Translations under genes and position numbers: made by a program
Shown: piece after piece, positions 8,248 to 16,479 of the stretch
How positions within the stretch are numbered: position 1 is the first letter of the stretch
Layout: the number at the start of each line of letters is the position of its first letter
Assembly: GCF_024448935.1 (NCBI RefSeq)
Contig: NZ_JAMOIE010000010.1
Coordinates: forward strand, 1-64,000
Reading direction: 5' to 3'
DNA length: 64,000 nt
From: Stutzerimonas stutzeri
GTDB lineage: Bacteria; Pseudomonadota; Gammaproteobacteria; Pseudomonadales; Pseudomonadaceae
The notes under the pieces: model-generated
Told to the model about the DNA's origin: nothing
What the model saw: the letters and a program-made list of their open reading frames with translations, nothing else
Databases searched by the model: none

Positions 8248-10347
8248 CTAAAATCCACTTTCCCTTACAACAAGTGCGGCCATTCGTCGCCAAGTCGATC
8301 CCAGCACCGACATGGCCTCTCCGTCCAGCACCACCAGACCTTTCTGCGGGTGCGCCACTTGCTGCGGCGCTGCGGATTCAAGCTCGAAACGCACGCCATA
8401 TTGAGCCTCCAGCGGCTGCGCCCGCTTCTCCTCGTCACGGCGCACGGCAATCGGCCCGTGATGATCGGACGCCAGCGCTTGCTGATCGATATAAGAGACA
8501 CCATTGGCATCCACTTCCTCGAGGCTCACCGCCAGGGAGTCACGCAGCACGTCATCCGCCACGAAATGTCCGCGAGCCCCCGGCGCCACCCGCCACAAAT
8601 CGGCCTCGGCCAGGTAGCCGCGCAAGCGCAGCCCACCCTCGGCCACCTGGGCCAGCGGCAGGTCCACGGCAACCCAGCGGCCCGGCGCAAGGTTCTGCGC
8701 CAGGTCGCGCACCACCCCTGCGTGGGGCGCTCGCAGGCTCAGGCGTTCGCGCTGCGCCGCCAGGCCACGGTATTCGGCCACGGCCTCGGCCAGGCGCTGT
8801 TCGAGAATGCCGCTGTCGGCCGCCGTGGCACTGCGGCTCGACTGGCGACGCAGCTGCAGTTGCAGTATCTCGATCTCGCGGCGGGTGATGCCCATGCGCG
8901 ATTCCAGGTCCGGGGACTCCAGCGCCACCAGGACCTGGTTCTCCGTCACTGGCTGACCGTCGCTCACCAGCACCTCGCGAATCCGCGCCGGCGCCGGCGC
9001 ATGCAGCGCACTGATCCGCGCCGCTTCGAGCATCGCCGGCACTTCCACGCCGCTGCGCCACGGCACCACCAGCACCGCCAGCAGCATCAGCAACCCAACA
9101 CCGAGCACCAGCACCTTGCGTGGCTGGGCCTTGTCCCGGTGCTCCCACCAGTGCTGCCACTCGCGCCAGATCGGCAGGCCGATAAACCACACCAGCTCGA
9201 CCATCATCAGGAAGATGCCGAGCACCTTGAAGAACATGTGATACACCGCCAGGGCGATCCCGAGGAACAGCGCCGCGCGCCAGATCCACGAGGCGTAGCC
9301 CCAGCACAGCAAACGCTTGCGCAACCCCGGCGACCAGCGCTCGGGCGGCGGCTCACCATAGCCGAACAACCGCTCGCGCAGGTGCCAGCGGCACAGGGCG
9401 AAACCACGGCTCTGCAGGTTGTCGACCCCCCACAGGTCGCTAAGCAGGAAGTAGCCGTCGAAGCGCATCAGCGGGTTGACGTTGATCGCCACGGTGGTAA
9501 TCCACGTGGCGCTGGCCAGCATGAACGCCGCCGTGCGCCCGGCCCCCTCCGGCAGCAACGACCAGGCGAGCAAGGCGATGCACGCCAGCACCAGTTCGGC
9601 CAGTACGCCGCCGGCGCCGATCAGCAGCCGCGTGCGCCGGTCCTGCACGCGCCAGGCATCGCTGACATCGGTGTAGAGCATCGGCAGCAGCACCATGAAC
9701 GCCACGCCCATGCTCGGCACCCGACACCCGGCGCGCTTGGCCATATAGGCGTGGCCGAACTCGTGGCAGAGCTTGGCAAAGCCCAGGGCGATCGCGAAAG
9801 CGGCCATGCCCCCCAGGCTGAGCAGGTGCGGAAAGGTCGAAAGAAAGCGTTCCCAGTCCCGCATCACCAAAAAAATACCCAGCAGCAGGACGCTCGGCAG
9901 GCCAATGCGCAACAGCTTCGGCCCGTAACGCTCCAGCCACGGCCAGGTGCGATTGAGAAAGGCGTCCGGCCGCCACAGCGGAATCCGAAAAAACAGGTAT
10001 TTGTGCAAAAGCTGCGTCCACACGCCCTGGCGCTGACTGGCCGCCTTGACCTCGTACCCGGCACGCTGCTCGGCGTCGCTGGCACTGATCAGGTCATGCC
10101 CGCGCAGAAAACGCAGCAGCTCTTCAATCGACTGCGGCCCCAGCGGCTCGCCGGGTTCGGCGTTGGCGGCGTTCAGCACGCGCGTCGGATCGCTCAGCGC
10201 CCAGTGGCGCAGCAGCCGCATGGCCGGCGCCCCCAGTTTGAAATACTTGCCGCGCAACGGGTCGGCCAGGGTCCATTGCGGCGAACCGTCGAGCCCTGGC
10301 GCACCCACCGACAGCTGCAGGTCGGCGCGCAGCGCCGGCAGTGTCAC
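8248..10347 (-). CDS. M50 site-2-type membrane protease fused to HlyD-like adaptor region
   Basis: This 699-aa protein has a winged, PqqD-like N-terminus (residues 1-100), a multi-pass membrane region with the zinc motif HEFGH at 195-199 and the second M50 motif NPLMRFDGYF at 291-300, further membrane helices to about 440, and then a periplasmic barrel-sandwich/HlyD-like section (about 455-600, with APAPARIREVLVSDGQPV and a coiled-coil hairpin). M50 enzymes cleave within membranes, and the fused adaptor suggests a role in export. It overlaps the preceding gene by 4 bp, in an operon with two more adaptor proteins. No ABC ATPase or TolC gene accompanies it here. Confidence 0.85.
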   Translation of the reverse strand: MTLPALRADLQLSVGAPGLDGSPQWTLADPLRGKYFKLGAPAMRLLRHWALSDPTRVLNAANAEPGEPLGPQSIEELLRFLRGHDLISASDAEQRAGYEVKAASQRQGVWTQLLHKYLFFRIPLWRPDAFLNRTWPWLERYGPKLLRIGLPSVLLLGIFLVMRDWERFLSTFPHLLSLGGMAAFAIALGFAKLCHEFGHAYMAKRAGCRVPSMGVAFMVLLPMLYTDVSDAWRVQDRRTRLLIGAGGVLAELVLACIALLAWSLLPEGAGRTAAFMLASATWITTVAINVNPLMRFDGYFLLSDLWGVDNLQSRGFALCRWHLRERLFGYGEPPPERWSPGLRKRLLCWGYASWIWRAALFLGIALAVYHMFFKVLGIFLMMVELVWFIGLPIWREWQHWWEHRDKAQPRKVLVLGVGLLMLLAVLVVPWRSGVEVPAMLEAARISALHAPAPARIREVLVSDGQPVTENQVLVALESPDLESRMGITRREIEILQLQLRRQSSRSATAADSGILEQRLAEAVAEYRGLAAQRERLSLRAPHAGVVRDLAQNLAPGRWVAVDLPLAQVAEGGLRLRGYLAEADLWRVAPGARGHFVADDVLRDSLAVSLEEVDANGVSYIDQQALASDHHGPIAVRRDEEKRAQPLEAQYGVRFELESAAPQQVAHPQKGLVVLDGEAMSVLGSTWRRMAALVVRESGF

Positions 10348-11663
10348 AGGCCCACCGCCTGGCGCAGGGCCGCCAACGGCCGGCGCAGCAGATACAGCGC
10401 CAGCGGCGCGCGGTCACCGAAGACCTTGGCCGTTCCGCGCAAACCGATACGCGGCGGGCTGGCATCGAAGATCGCATCGAGTCGATAGGCCAACTGCCCG
10501 CTCGAGGTGCTTTGCGCCTGATACGCCGCGCGTTCGAGCGTCGCGCCGTGGCGATTGAGCGGGTCGCTGTCGAGGAACAGCGCCACTTCGGCGCCCTGCT
10601 CCAGACCGATGGCATCGGCGACCGGCAGTTCGATACGCAGTTCGGCCTGGGTCGGGTCGGCGATTTCCAGCAGCCGCTCGCCCGTGCGCACCGGTTTGCC
10701 GGTCCAGCGCTGGGCGTCGGCGAACACCGCAATACCATCGCGCTCGGCCCGAACTTCGCTGCGCGCCAGCAGTTCTCGGGCGTAGTCACGTTCGGCGCGC
10801 TTTTGCGCGACCCGCGCCGCCAGCAGATCGAGCCGGGCACTGGAATCGGCATCGGAAAACGCACGCTGGGTATTGGCCTTGAATTCGGCCTCGGCAACGC
10901 CGAGGGTGCGCTCGGCCACATCGGCCTGGGCCTTGAGGCTGGTGGCATCAAAGCGCACCAACACCTGCCCGGCCTGAACCGGTTGGTTGGGCTTGACCAG
11001 GAACTCGGCCACCACCCCGTCCAGCGGCGCGGCCACGACCTGGCCGTTGCGCGGGACCACTTCGGCGGGCGCCAGCACCGATTGGCGCACCGGCACCAGC
11101 AGCACCAGCAACAAGGCGCCGGCCAGCGCCCAGCGGGTTCGCGCCGGCCAGCGCATACGCCACGGCTTGCCCGGTTGCAGGGCACGCCAGGCGTGGCTGT
11201 AGCAATCACCCAGTTGCACCAGCAGGACCTGTTCAGCCTCGCTCCAGGGGTTGTCGCGAGCCAGCCACAGCCCGCCAAATACATCGCCCTCACGGTTTTT
11301 GAGCGGCAACCAAAAGGCATGGGGCGCCGACAATGCCTGCCAGTCGTCACGACAGGCCTGGTCCAGGCTCTCGGGCGGGACCACGCCCGGCAACGCGAAG
11401 CGATCACCCGCAGCCAGGCGCCCGGCAACCCGTTCGATAAACACCACGAAAGGCGCATTCGGCTCGACCGCGCTGATTCCGGTCAGGGCCCGGACCTTGC
11501 CGGTGATCAGCAACGCCGCATGGCGAAAGCCAAACAGCGCCTGGCTGTCGTTGACCATGCTGAAGGACAGCATCTGCACCGAAACGGCCGCCCGAGCCTG
11601 ACGCTCCAGCTTTAAATAGTGCGCCAGCAGTTGCTCAAGGGCGCCAGGGACGGGGGCGTTCAT
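10344..11663 (-). CDS. HlyD-family adaptor with cytosolic GAF-like N-terminal domain
   Basis: The protein is 439 aa. Residues 1 to about 175 form a soluble domain without a signal peptide, containing SVQMLSFSMVNDSQALFGFRHAALLITGKV and FWLPLKNREGDVFGGLWLARD; this looks like a GAF-type sensor fold. One membrane helix (about 177-197) follows, then a membrane-fusion region with two lipoyl half-motifs and a long coiled-coil hairpin (about 240-310). Such proteins bridge inner and outer membranes in secretion. It is coupled by 4-bp overlaps to both neighbours. The GAF assignment is moderate; the HlyD part is clear. Confidence 0.8.
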   Translation of the reverse strand: MNAPVPGALEQLLAHYLKLERQARAAVSVQMLSFSMVNDSQALFGFRHAALLITGKVRALTGISAVEPNAPFVVFIERVAGRLAAGDRFALPGVVPPESLDQACRDDWQALSAPHAFWLPLKNREGDVFGGLWLARDNPWSEAEQVLLVQLGDCYSHAWRALQPGKPWRMRWPARTRWALAGALLLVLLVPVRQSVLAPAEVVPRNGQVVAAPLDGVVAEFLVKPNQPVQAGQVLVRFDATSLKAQADVAERTLGVAEAEFKANTQRAFSDADSSARLDLLAARVAQKRAERDYARELLARSEVRAERDGIAVFADAQRWTGKPVRTGERLLEIADPTQAELRIELPVADAIGLEQGAEVALFLDSDPLNRHGATLERAAYQAQSTSSGQLAYRLDAIFDASPPRIGLRGTAKVFGDRAPLALYLLRRPLAALRQAVGL

Positions 11664-12421
11664 GGCGCCGACGCAAAGTGCGCGGTGCCGCTCATCCCGG
11701 CCAGCAGGCCCGGGGTGTTGGCCGGCACGCTGCCGATCAGCAGCAACGTCTGGCTGCCCTCGTCGATCCGCGCGCCCAGGCGCTTGACCACGGCATTGAT
11801 CGGCGTGCCGGTTTCATCGGGGACAAAACTGAAGGTCTGCTCGGGCTTGAGCTTGCCCAGCCAGCGCGACGGCACCAGCAAGTGGATTTCCAGGGAGCGG
11901 TTGTCGACGATTTCCAGCAGGGGCGAGCCGCTGGCGACGCTTTCGTGCGCCTGGACACGGCGCGACACGACCTGGCCATCGAACGGCGCCTTGACCTGGC
12001 AGCGCTGGACCTGGACCTGATAAACCTGGGATTCGGCCTGGGCCTGGGCCTGCCGGGCCTCGGCCAGGGCCACTTCGAAACGGCCGACGGAATTGAGGGC
12101 GGCCAGTTGCTGCTTGTTGCGCAACTCCTCGCGGGCCGCACGCACCGCGGCGCCGGATGCATTGGCCTGAGCCTGGTAAGCGCTGCAATCGAAGCGCACC
12201 AGCACATCGCCCTTGCTGAACGACTGGCCTTCGGCGTACGGCAGCTCCGTCACCCGGCCCGGCAATTCACTGGCCAGGACCGCCTGGGAACGGGCACGCA
12301 GCACCCCGCGGACCTCGCTGGAGGTGGACGTGACGCCATCCAGCAACGGGTCGCTTTCGCTCGCCGCCTGTACCGCGCCGCTGATCAGGGCCAACGCCGC
12401 CCACCACACTGCCTGCTTCAT
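11660..12421 (-). CDS. Periplasmic adaptor subunit (RND/HlyD type)
   Basis: This 253-aa protein starts with a signal peptide (MKQAVWWAALALISGAVQAASE) and continues with a membrane-fusion fold: first lipoyl half RARSQAVLASELPGRVTELPYAEGQSFSKGDVLVRFD, a coiled-coil hairpin, second half CQVKAPFDGQVVSRRVQAHESVASGSPLLEIVD, then a beta-barrel. It is short for an RND adaptor and has no obvious lipobox. It is the first gene of the three-gene export operon. The upstream 357-bp gap holds two AATCGGAGT copies about 35-50 bp before the start, a possible operator. Confidence 0.82.
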   Translation of the reverse strand: MKQAVWWAALALISGAVQAASESDPLLDGVTSTSSEVRGVLRARSQAVLASELPGRVTELPYAEGQSFSKGDVLVRFDCSAYQAQANASGAAVRAAREELRNKQQLAALNSVGRFEVALAEARQAQAQAESQVYQVQVQRCQVKAPFDGQVVSRRVQAHESVASGSPLLEIVDNRSLEIHLLVPSRWLGKLKPEQTFSFVPDETGTPINAVVKRLGARIDEGSQTLLLIGSVPANTPGLLAGMSGTAHFASAP

Positions 12422-12712
12422 TGGCTACATCCCTGTAAGAAGTCGAAATATTAAATCGGAGTCATTCAATCGGAGTATCAGCAGGTTCCCGGCGAACCTG
12501 AATCACCGTTGGTCAGCACGGGCAACCCGCCTCGTGCCGCTAAGGGGCCGAGGTCATTCGAAAGGGTGAATTACAACAAAATGCGTCCAACTCAGATGGC
12601 GGGATGCTATCAATGTTTTTTCCAGCCCGAAAGTAGCCATTGAGCGGACTGCGGCCCCTCAATACAGGCGAAAACGCGGTAATGGCCACGGACAGGTACT
12701 TGTACTGCGCAA

Positions 12713-12745
12713 TAAAAAAAGCCTGCCGAGAAGGCAGGCAAAAAC
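12713..12745 (-). terminator. Rho-independent terminator after SphA-like gene
   Basis: On the minus strand a gcctgcc...ggcaggc stem with a tctc-type loop is followed by seven T. It lies 34 nt past the SphA-like gene stop and separates that gene from the export operon. The rest of the 12422-12778 gap shows no gene. Confidence 0.85.
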
Positions 12746-12778
12746 CGCAACGTGCTGTGGAGCGACGCGGGTGCCGGT

Positions 12779-13714
12779 TTAGAAGTGGTGGACGTAGCGC
12801 ACTTGCACACGGCTGCCGTCCGGGCGGTTTTCCACGTCCTGTTCGAAGTAGGCGTTCACGAACACATGGTCATTGGGCGAGAAGCTGTACATGCCGCCCG
12901 GCCCAATGGCCAAGACTTTCTCACGGCGCCCGGAGACGTCGTGGCCGTCGATCCGGGTGTCGGTGATCTGCTTCAGCCAGTAGCCGTTGACCCCCAGGCG
13001 CAGTTGATCCGTCACCGCATATCCGCTGGCAAAGTTGCTGTGCAGCGCCTGCCCGGCCTGAATATCGTCGACACCGCCGAAGGACTGCGCAGGGTCGTTG
13101 TTTTTGCCGTTATAGAGGTAGTGGGCACGGAACGAGGCGGTCCACTTGGGGGTGAACCAGTACGTGCCCGCCCAATACGGGTTGAACGACCAGGCGTTGT
13201 TGCCGGGGTTGATCGCGTGCTTGTCGTCGTACTCGCCCGTCGGCAGGTTGACCTGCAATTCGATGCGATGAACAAAGCGCGGCCCATCGGGGCCCATGAT
13301 CGGGTCGAACTGAATAAACGGCCCGATCAGCAGGTCGCCCATGCCGGTCTGGCCCCTGAGCGCCGCGTTGTTCAGCCCGTCGTCGACCTTCATCCGGGTG
13401 ACCACCGGCAGCAACATGTTCATCCCCAGGCTGGCGTTGCCCAGGCGCAGGTTCGACAGGTAGCTGAGTTGGGTGACCGCGACCTGATAGTCCAGGTCCT
13501 GCTTGGGCAAGCCAAGCGCCTTGCCGTCCTTGTCGCGCAATTTATCCGCGCTGTAGTTCTGGAAATATTCCTGCAGATACCAGCCCGGGCCTGCGGGCAG
13601 GCCGCCGTCCAGAAAGCTGGTCATCCCCAAGTTGACCACCGGCAGGTCATAGGCATTCGCCCCCTGGGCAATCATCAAACCGGCCCCGCACACGTACATC
13701 CACTGCTTTTTCAT
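12779..13714 (-). CDS. SphA-family outer-membrane protein (MetA-pathway-of-phenol type)
   Basis: This 311-aa protein has a signal peptide (MKKQWMYVCGAGLMIAQGANA), a barrel-like pattern of alternating strands and a C-terminal phenylalanine (RYVHHF). Motifs LPAGPGWYLQEYFQNYSADKLRD, LPTGEYDD and NPGNNAWSFNPYWAGTYWF are typical of the SphA / phenol-degradation MetA family, outer-membrane proteins thought to admit hydrophobic compounds. A ggggag ribosome site precedes the ATG. It is the first gene inside the insertion; only about 60 bp separates it from the border, so it may lack its original promoter. Confidence 0.82.
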   Translation of the reverse strand: MKKQWMYVCGAGLMIAQGANAYDLPVVNLGMTSFLDGGLPAGPGWYLQEYFQNYSADKLRDKDGKALGLPKQDLDYQVAVTQLSYLSNLRLGNASLGMNMLLPVVTRMKVDDGLNNAALRGQTGMGDLLIGPFIQFDPIMGPDGPRFVHRIELQVNLPTGEYDDKHAINPGNNAWSFNPYWAGTYWFTPKWTASFRAHYLYNGKNNDPAQSFGGVDDIQAGQALHSNFASGYAVTDQLRLGVNGYWLKQITDTRIDGHDVSGRREKVLAIGPGGMYSFSPNDHVFVNAYFEQDVENRPDGSRVQVRYVHHF

Positions 13715-13774
13715 GCGTGTATCTCCCCGTTATTGTCAGGTGTACGGCAGCACTAGCGAGCCAGCGCCGGATGC

Positions 13775-14017
13775 GGTGGTAATCAGATCTAGCCCTAGCA
13801 GTATTTCACCTGTCGCATCAGACAAGTCCATTGTCGCTGGGTTGACCATCATTGACGCGGGCCCGACATAATGAGCAACAGCCGTACCGCCCATGCTTCT
13901 GGAAACCGCGCCAAAGCCCTCCAAAATCACACCATCCGTCGCTACCGCATGGCTTGACGCAATACCCAAGATCGCAGCACTAATTGTTTTATTGAGTAAA
14001 TTTGTTTTTTTAATCAT
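13775..14017 (-). pseudogene. FadL/TodX-type porin, N-terminal part (codons 1-81)
   Basis: Starting at MIKKTNLLNK (ggtgga 5 nt upstream), the chain has a signal peptide cut near SSHAVA and then ATDGVILEGFGAVSRSMGGTAVAH, the conserved FadL-family opening, followed by NPATMDLSDATGEILLGLDLITT. After codon 81 the frame enters insertion DNA and stops at about 13736. The continuation DISATNLGTGE lies at 2701. In intact relatives such as TodX/XylN the segments LGLDxxTTDI are contiguous, which shows the split is recent and gap-free. Confidence 0.87.
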
Positions 14018-14125
14018 ATGTTCCACCGTTTATTAATTTTGTTTTTGGGATACAACATCACTAAAAGCAAACTGCCCGCAACCTTAGAAAAGCCCACACG
14101 AGCCGCGTAATTCTACCAGCACGTT

Positions 14126-14529
14126 TCAACCAATATGGAGCACCGGCTTGAGCGTGACCCCTTCTTCCGAGTCTTCGGCGGCTCGATTGATTTCCTCAAA
14201 AGGATAAAACTTAATTAGCTTGTCAAATAGAAACTTCCCCTGGCGATAAAGTTCTACCAACCTCGGAATAAAAATATCTGAAATCGACTGATCTTCGACG
14301 ATTCCACGAAGCTTACGATTGAATAGCAGGAACTACACCAGGCCCTTCATGCCCTAAAACCATCGGGAGCGGAACCGGATAATGCTGATCGCGACAAATC
14401 AGATCCGTATGACACAACCCGGTCGCAACAAATATAACGAGAACTTGATCTTCTGCAGCTCATTAAGAGCTACATGCCCGAATAAGAATGGGCCGTTTTT
14501 TTACGGACTATTGCCGCTTTGATTTCCAT
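14126..14529 (-). pseudogene. Aryl-alcohol dehydrogenase (XylB/AreB-like) remnant with internal deletion and frameshifts
   Basis: Pieces of a zinc alcohol dehydrogenase can be read in order on the minus strand: MEIKAAIVR, then in another frame [14 protein letters not shown], then EDQVLV and [18 protein letters not shown] with GHEGPGVV (the catalytic-zinc Cys and His region), then directly the extreme C-terminus [22 protein letters not shown] ... [11 protein letters not shown] and a stop. Roughly 230 residues, including the nucleotide-binding domain, are missing between GVV and LRG near 14,310, and at least two frameshifts precede that. It starts 1 nt after the nahD stop, so it was once the next operon gene. 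Confidence 0.85.
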
Positions 14530-14530
14530 C

Positions 14531-15169
14531 TCATTCTGTTACCGGTTTTACTCCGGTTTCCCCCGCGGCGGCTATTCCAGCACTACAGCCGCACCTCAGT
14601 GTGTTCTCGAGCATAAATAGACGGTCGTTGCCCCACCACATTTGATCGCCCAAAAACATCGTTGGTACACCGAATACTTTACGTTCGATGGCGGCCTGGG
14701 TATGCTCATCATACGCATTTGTTGCAGCGTCGCTGCTGAGAAACTCCTCGAAAGCAGCGCGATCCCACCCTAGAGTCCCGCACACTAGGGCAAGCAGGCT
14801 TTCCGAGTCCAGAGCTATACCTTCCCCCCAAACTGCATTGAATACTGTATTCACGTAAGCAGCAGTCTGCGTTTCGGCACCCGAGTAATAGAGCCCAGCA
14901 TTCATCCGTTGGCTATTGTAATTGGCAGGAAATAAAAACGGTAATCCGTACAGCTCGGCCCAGCGTTTTAAATCCACCATCAAATAGGCAAGTTTGACTT
15001 TCAGATCGCGATTGGAGGGGCCTACGTTTCCGATGGCGATTTTGGCTCGCGCCAAATCAATCGAGTGATAGCGAATGGAAAAGCTATAATCGTGGGCTAG
15101 CTTCGACAAGCGATGGTTAGCCAAGTAAGAAAAAGGGCTCAAAAAGTCGAAATAGAAATCAACAATCAC
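14531..15169 (-). CDS. nahD: 2-hydroxychromene-2-carboxylate isomerase
   Basis: A glutathione-dependent DsbA-fold enzyme that isomerises 2-hydroxychromene-2-carboxylate to trans-o-hydroxybenzylidenepyruvate in the upper naphthalene pathway. The sequence DFYFDFLSPFSYLANHRLSKLA, GNVGPSNRDLKVKL, FPANYNSQRMN and KVFGVPTMFLGDQMWWGNDRL matches NahD closely. I choose the GTG at 15169 (ggag 9 nt upstream), which places the glutathione-activating serine at residue 11 as in characterised NahD and gives 212 aa. The C-terminus (LRCGCSAGIAAAGETGVKPVTE) diverges from the usual end. It lies downstream of nahE, separated by a small membrane-peptide frame. Confidence 0.9.
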   Translation of the reverse strand: MIVDFYFDFLSPFSYLANHRLSKLAHDYSFSIRYHSIDLARAKIAIGNVGPSNRDLKVKLAYLMVDLKRWAELYGLPFLFPANYNSQRMNAGLYYSGAETQTAAYVNTVFNAVWGEGIALDSESLLALVCGTLGWDRAAFEEFLSSDAATNAYDEHTQAAIERKVFGVPTMFLGDQMWWGNDRLFMLENTLRCGCSAGIAAAGETGVKPVTE

Positions 15170-15254
15170 AATCAAACACTCCAAAAAACTAAGCCAACCA
15201 ACAGTGGGTTGCCTCATCAAGGATGGCACCCATCGTCGGCTTGATATGCTGGCT

Positions 15255-15404
15255 TCATTCGGTATTCCTAAAGCCTGACTTCACACCCGAGTCTGCGAGA
15301 CTAGCAGTCTTAGCTAAATTTGCCGAACTGGCGACGCCTACTAGTAGCGCAAGAAATATGATTAATCTAATATATTTCAAATCGTTCAGCGTCTTTTCCA
15401 GCAT
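15255..15404 (-). CDS. Possible 49-aa single-pass membrane peptide between nahE and nahD
   Basis: A 49-codon frame starting MLEKTLNDLKYIRL has one strongly hydrophobic stretch (IIFLALLVGVASSA) resembling a signal peptide or a membrane helix, then a short polar tail ending SGFRNTE. The ribosome site is weak. It occupies the 258-bp gap between nahE and nahD, which are normally adjacent. It may be a real small gene or the leader of a deleted exported protein; I do not recognise it. Confidence 0.35.
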   Translation of the reverse strand: MLEKTLNDLKYIRLIIFLALLVGVASSANLAKTASLADSGVKSGFRNTE

Positions 15405-15427
15405 TTCGCCAGACCAATCGAGTTGGA

Positions 15428-16432
15428 CTACTTCAATTCCTTGCTGTATTTAGCATGCAGTGCGGCCCAAGCTTTGCCTGACTTAAGGGCGCCAGCAATA
15501 TAGTCTTCTGGGACGATGTTATAGGGCGGACGGCATGGTCCAGCTGTGAGCCAGCCAGCTGCATCCATGCGTGCTTTTTCAAGTCCGATGTTGTATTTCG
15601 AGAACTCCGAAAAGTCGCCACGCGGAAACAATGTCGAATCGGCTGCGCGCATGTCATCGGAGATGGCTTTGGCCTTGATCCAGTCACCGCTGCTCTTGGC
15701 CTGATCCACTGCATCACGCAACATGATGGCGGTAGCCGGGCCGCACATGGAGCCGCTTGACCAGAACGCGGTCATGCGCTCAGGATTGATGCGTGCGGCC
15801 GCGTAATAGTCATCCTCGTGTGGAAGGAAGCGGATGTTGGGTGCCAATTTCAGGTCCAAGTCAAGCATTCCGATGCCTAGATATTTGGCAGTTACTACCT
15901 GCGGAATTTTGGACATTTCTGCCCAGAAGGGGCGAGGGAAGTCGAACTTGAAGGCTTCAGGGTTAGCGTAAATCGCAATGGCAGCCTCCGGTACCGCCTC
16001 TGCAACATCACGATAGAACTGGACCGCTGTGGGCAGGTCCATCTTCACCCACATTGGGACACCGAGCATGGTACCGCTGGCGCCCATATCCATAAACTCA
16101 CGAGTTTGGCGGATGACTTCGCGGGTATTCAAGGCCGTGGTGCCGCAGAAATAAGGCACGCGACCACGAATGGTTTCGACAATCGTCGAAACATAGTCAC
16201 GTTTTTCCTCCCAGGTCAACGTAGCGCACTCGCCAAAAGTGCCCATACTTAAAATTCCGTTGACACCAGCCGCAATCAGTTCTTCAACTATGCGAGCAGT
16301 CTCGTTTAAGTCAACTGTGTTAGTGCTGCGCCAGTTAGAAGCATCCGGAGTAGCCGGCGTTGGCATAATAGCCCAGACACCATGGATATCCTCGGCAGTA
16401 AGACGCGCTGGTTTCATAGTTTTATTCGACAT
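15428..16432 (-). CDS. nahE: trans-o-hydroxybenzylidenepyruvate hydratase-aldolase
   Basis: This class I aldolase of the DHDPS/NAL superfamily splits trans-o-hydroxybenzylidenepyruvate into salicylaldehyde and pyruvate. The 334-aa sequence has [43 protein letters not shown] and the Schiff-base lysine at residue 183 in [14 protein letters not shown], all as in NahE. It is full length. It follows the decayed nahQ, with the small membrane frame and nahD after it. Codon use and GC resemble the rest of the nah operon. Confidence 0.95.
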   Translation of the reverse strand: MSNKTMKPARLTAEDIHGVWAIMPTPATPDASNWRSTNTVDLNETARIVEELIAAGVNGILSMGTFGECATLTWEEKRDYVSTIVETIRGRVPYFCGTTALNTREVIRQTREFMDMGASGTMLGVPMWVKMDLPTAVQFYRDVAEAVPEAAIAIYANPEAFKFDFPRPFWAEMSKIPQVVTAKYLGIGMLDLDLKLAPNIRFLPHEDDYYAAARINPERMTAFWSSGSMCGPATAIMLRDAVDQAKSSGDWIKAKAISDDMRAADSTLFPRGDFSEFSKYNIGLEKARMDAAGWLTAGPCRPPYNIVPEDYIAGALKSGKAWAALHAKYSKELK

Positions 16433-16479
16433 GGAGACACTCTTGGTTAGGTAAAAAAGCTGGAACTAGGTTAGTCAGA

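Larger units (their letters stand above)
2702..13774 (-). mobile_element. 11.07-kb insertion splitting the FadL-type porin gene (SphA / M50-HlyD / LEPR adhesin segment)
   Basis: Both borders are defined by the porin reading frame: codon 81 (acc) ends at 13775 and codon 82 (gat) begins at 2701 on the minus strand. The inserted genes all point the same way as the porin and are visibly GC-richer. One border lies about 60 bp upstream of the SphA-like gene; the other cuts the adhesin inside a cadherin-like repeat. No recombinase, terminal inverted repeat or target duplication is seen, so the mechanism is unknown. The insert puts these genes downstream of the nah operon in the same direction. Confidence 0.8.

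Noticed and set aside
8176-10488. A 770-codon plus-strand open frame opposite the M50 gene
   Set aside because: Arg/Gln/His-rich antisense translation; the minus strand has clear M50 and HlyD motifs.
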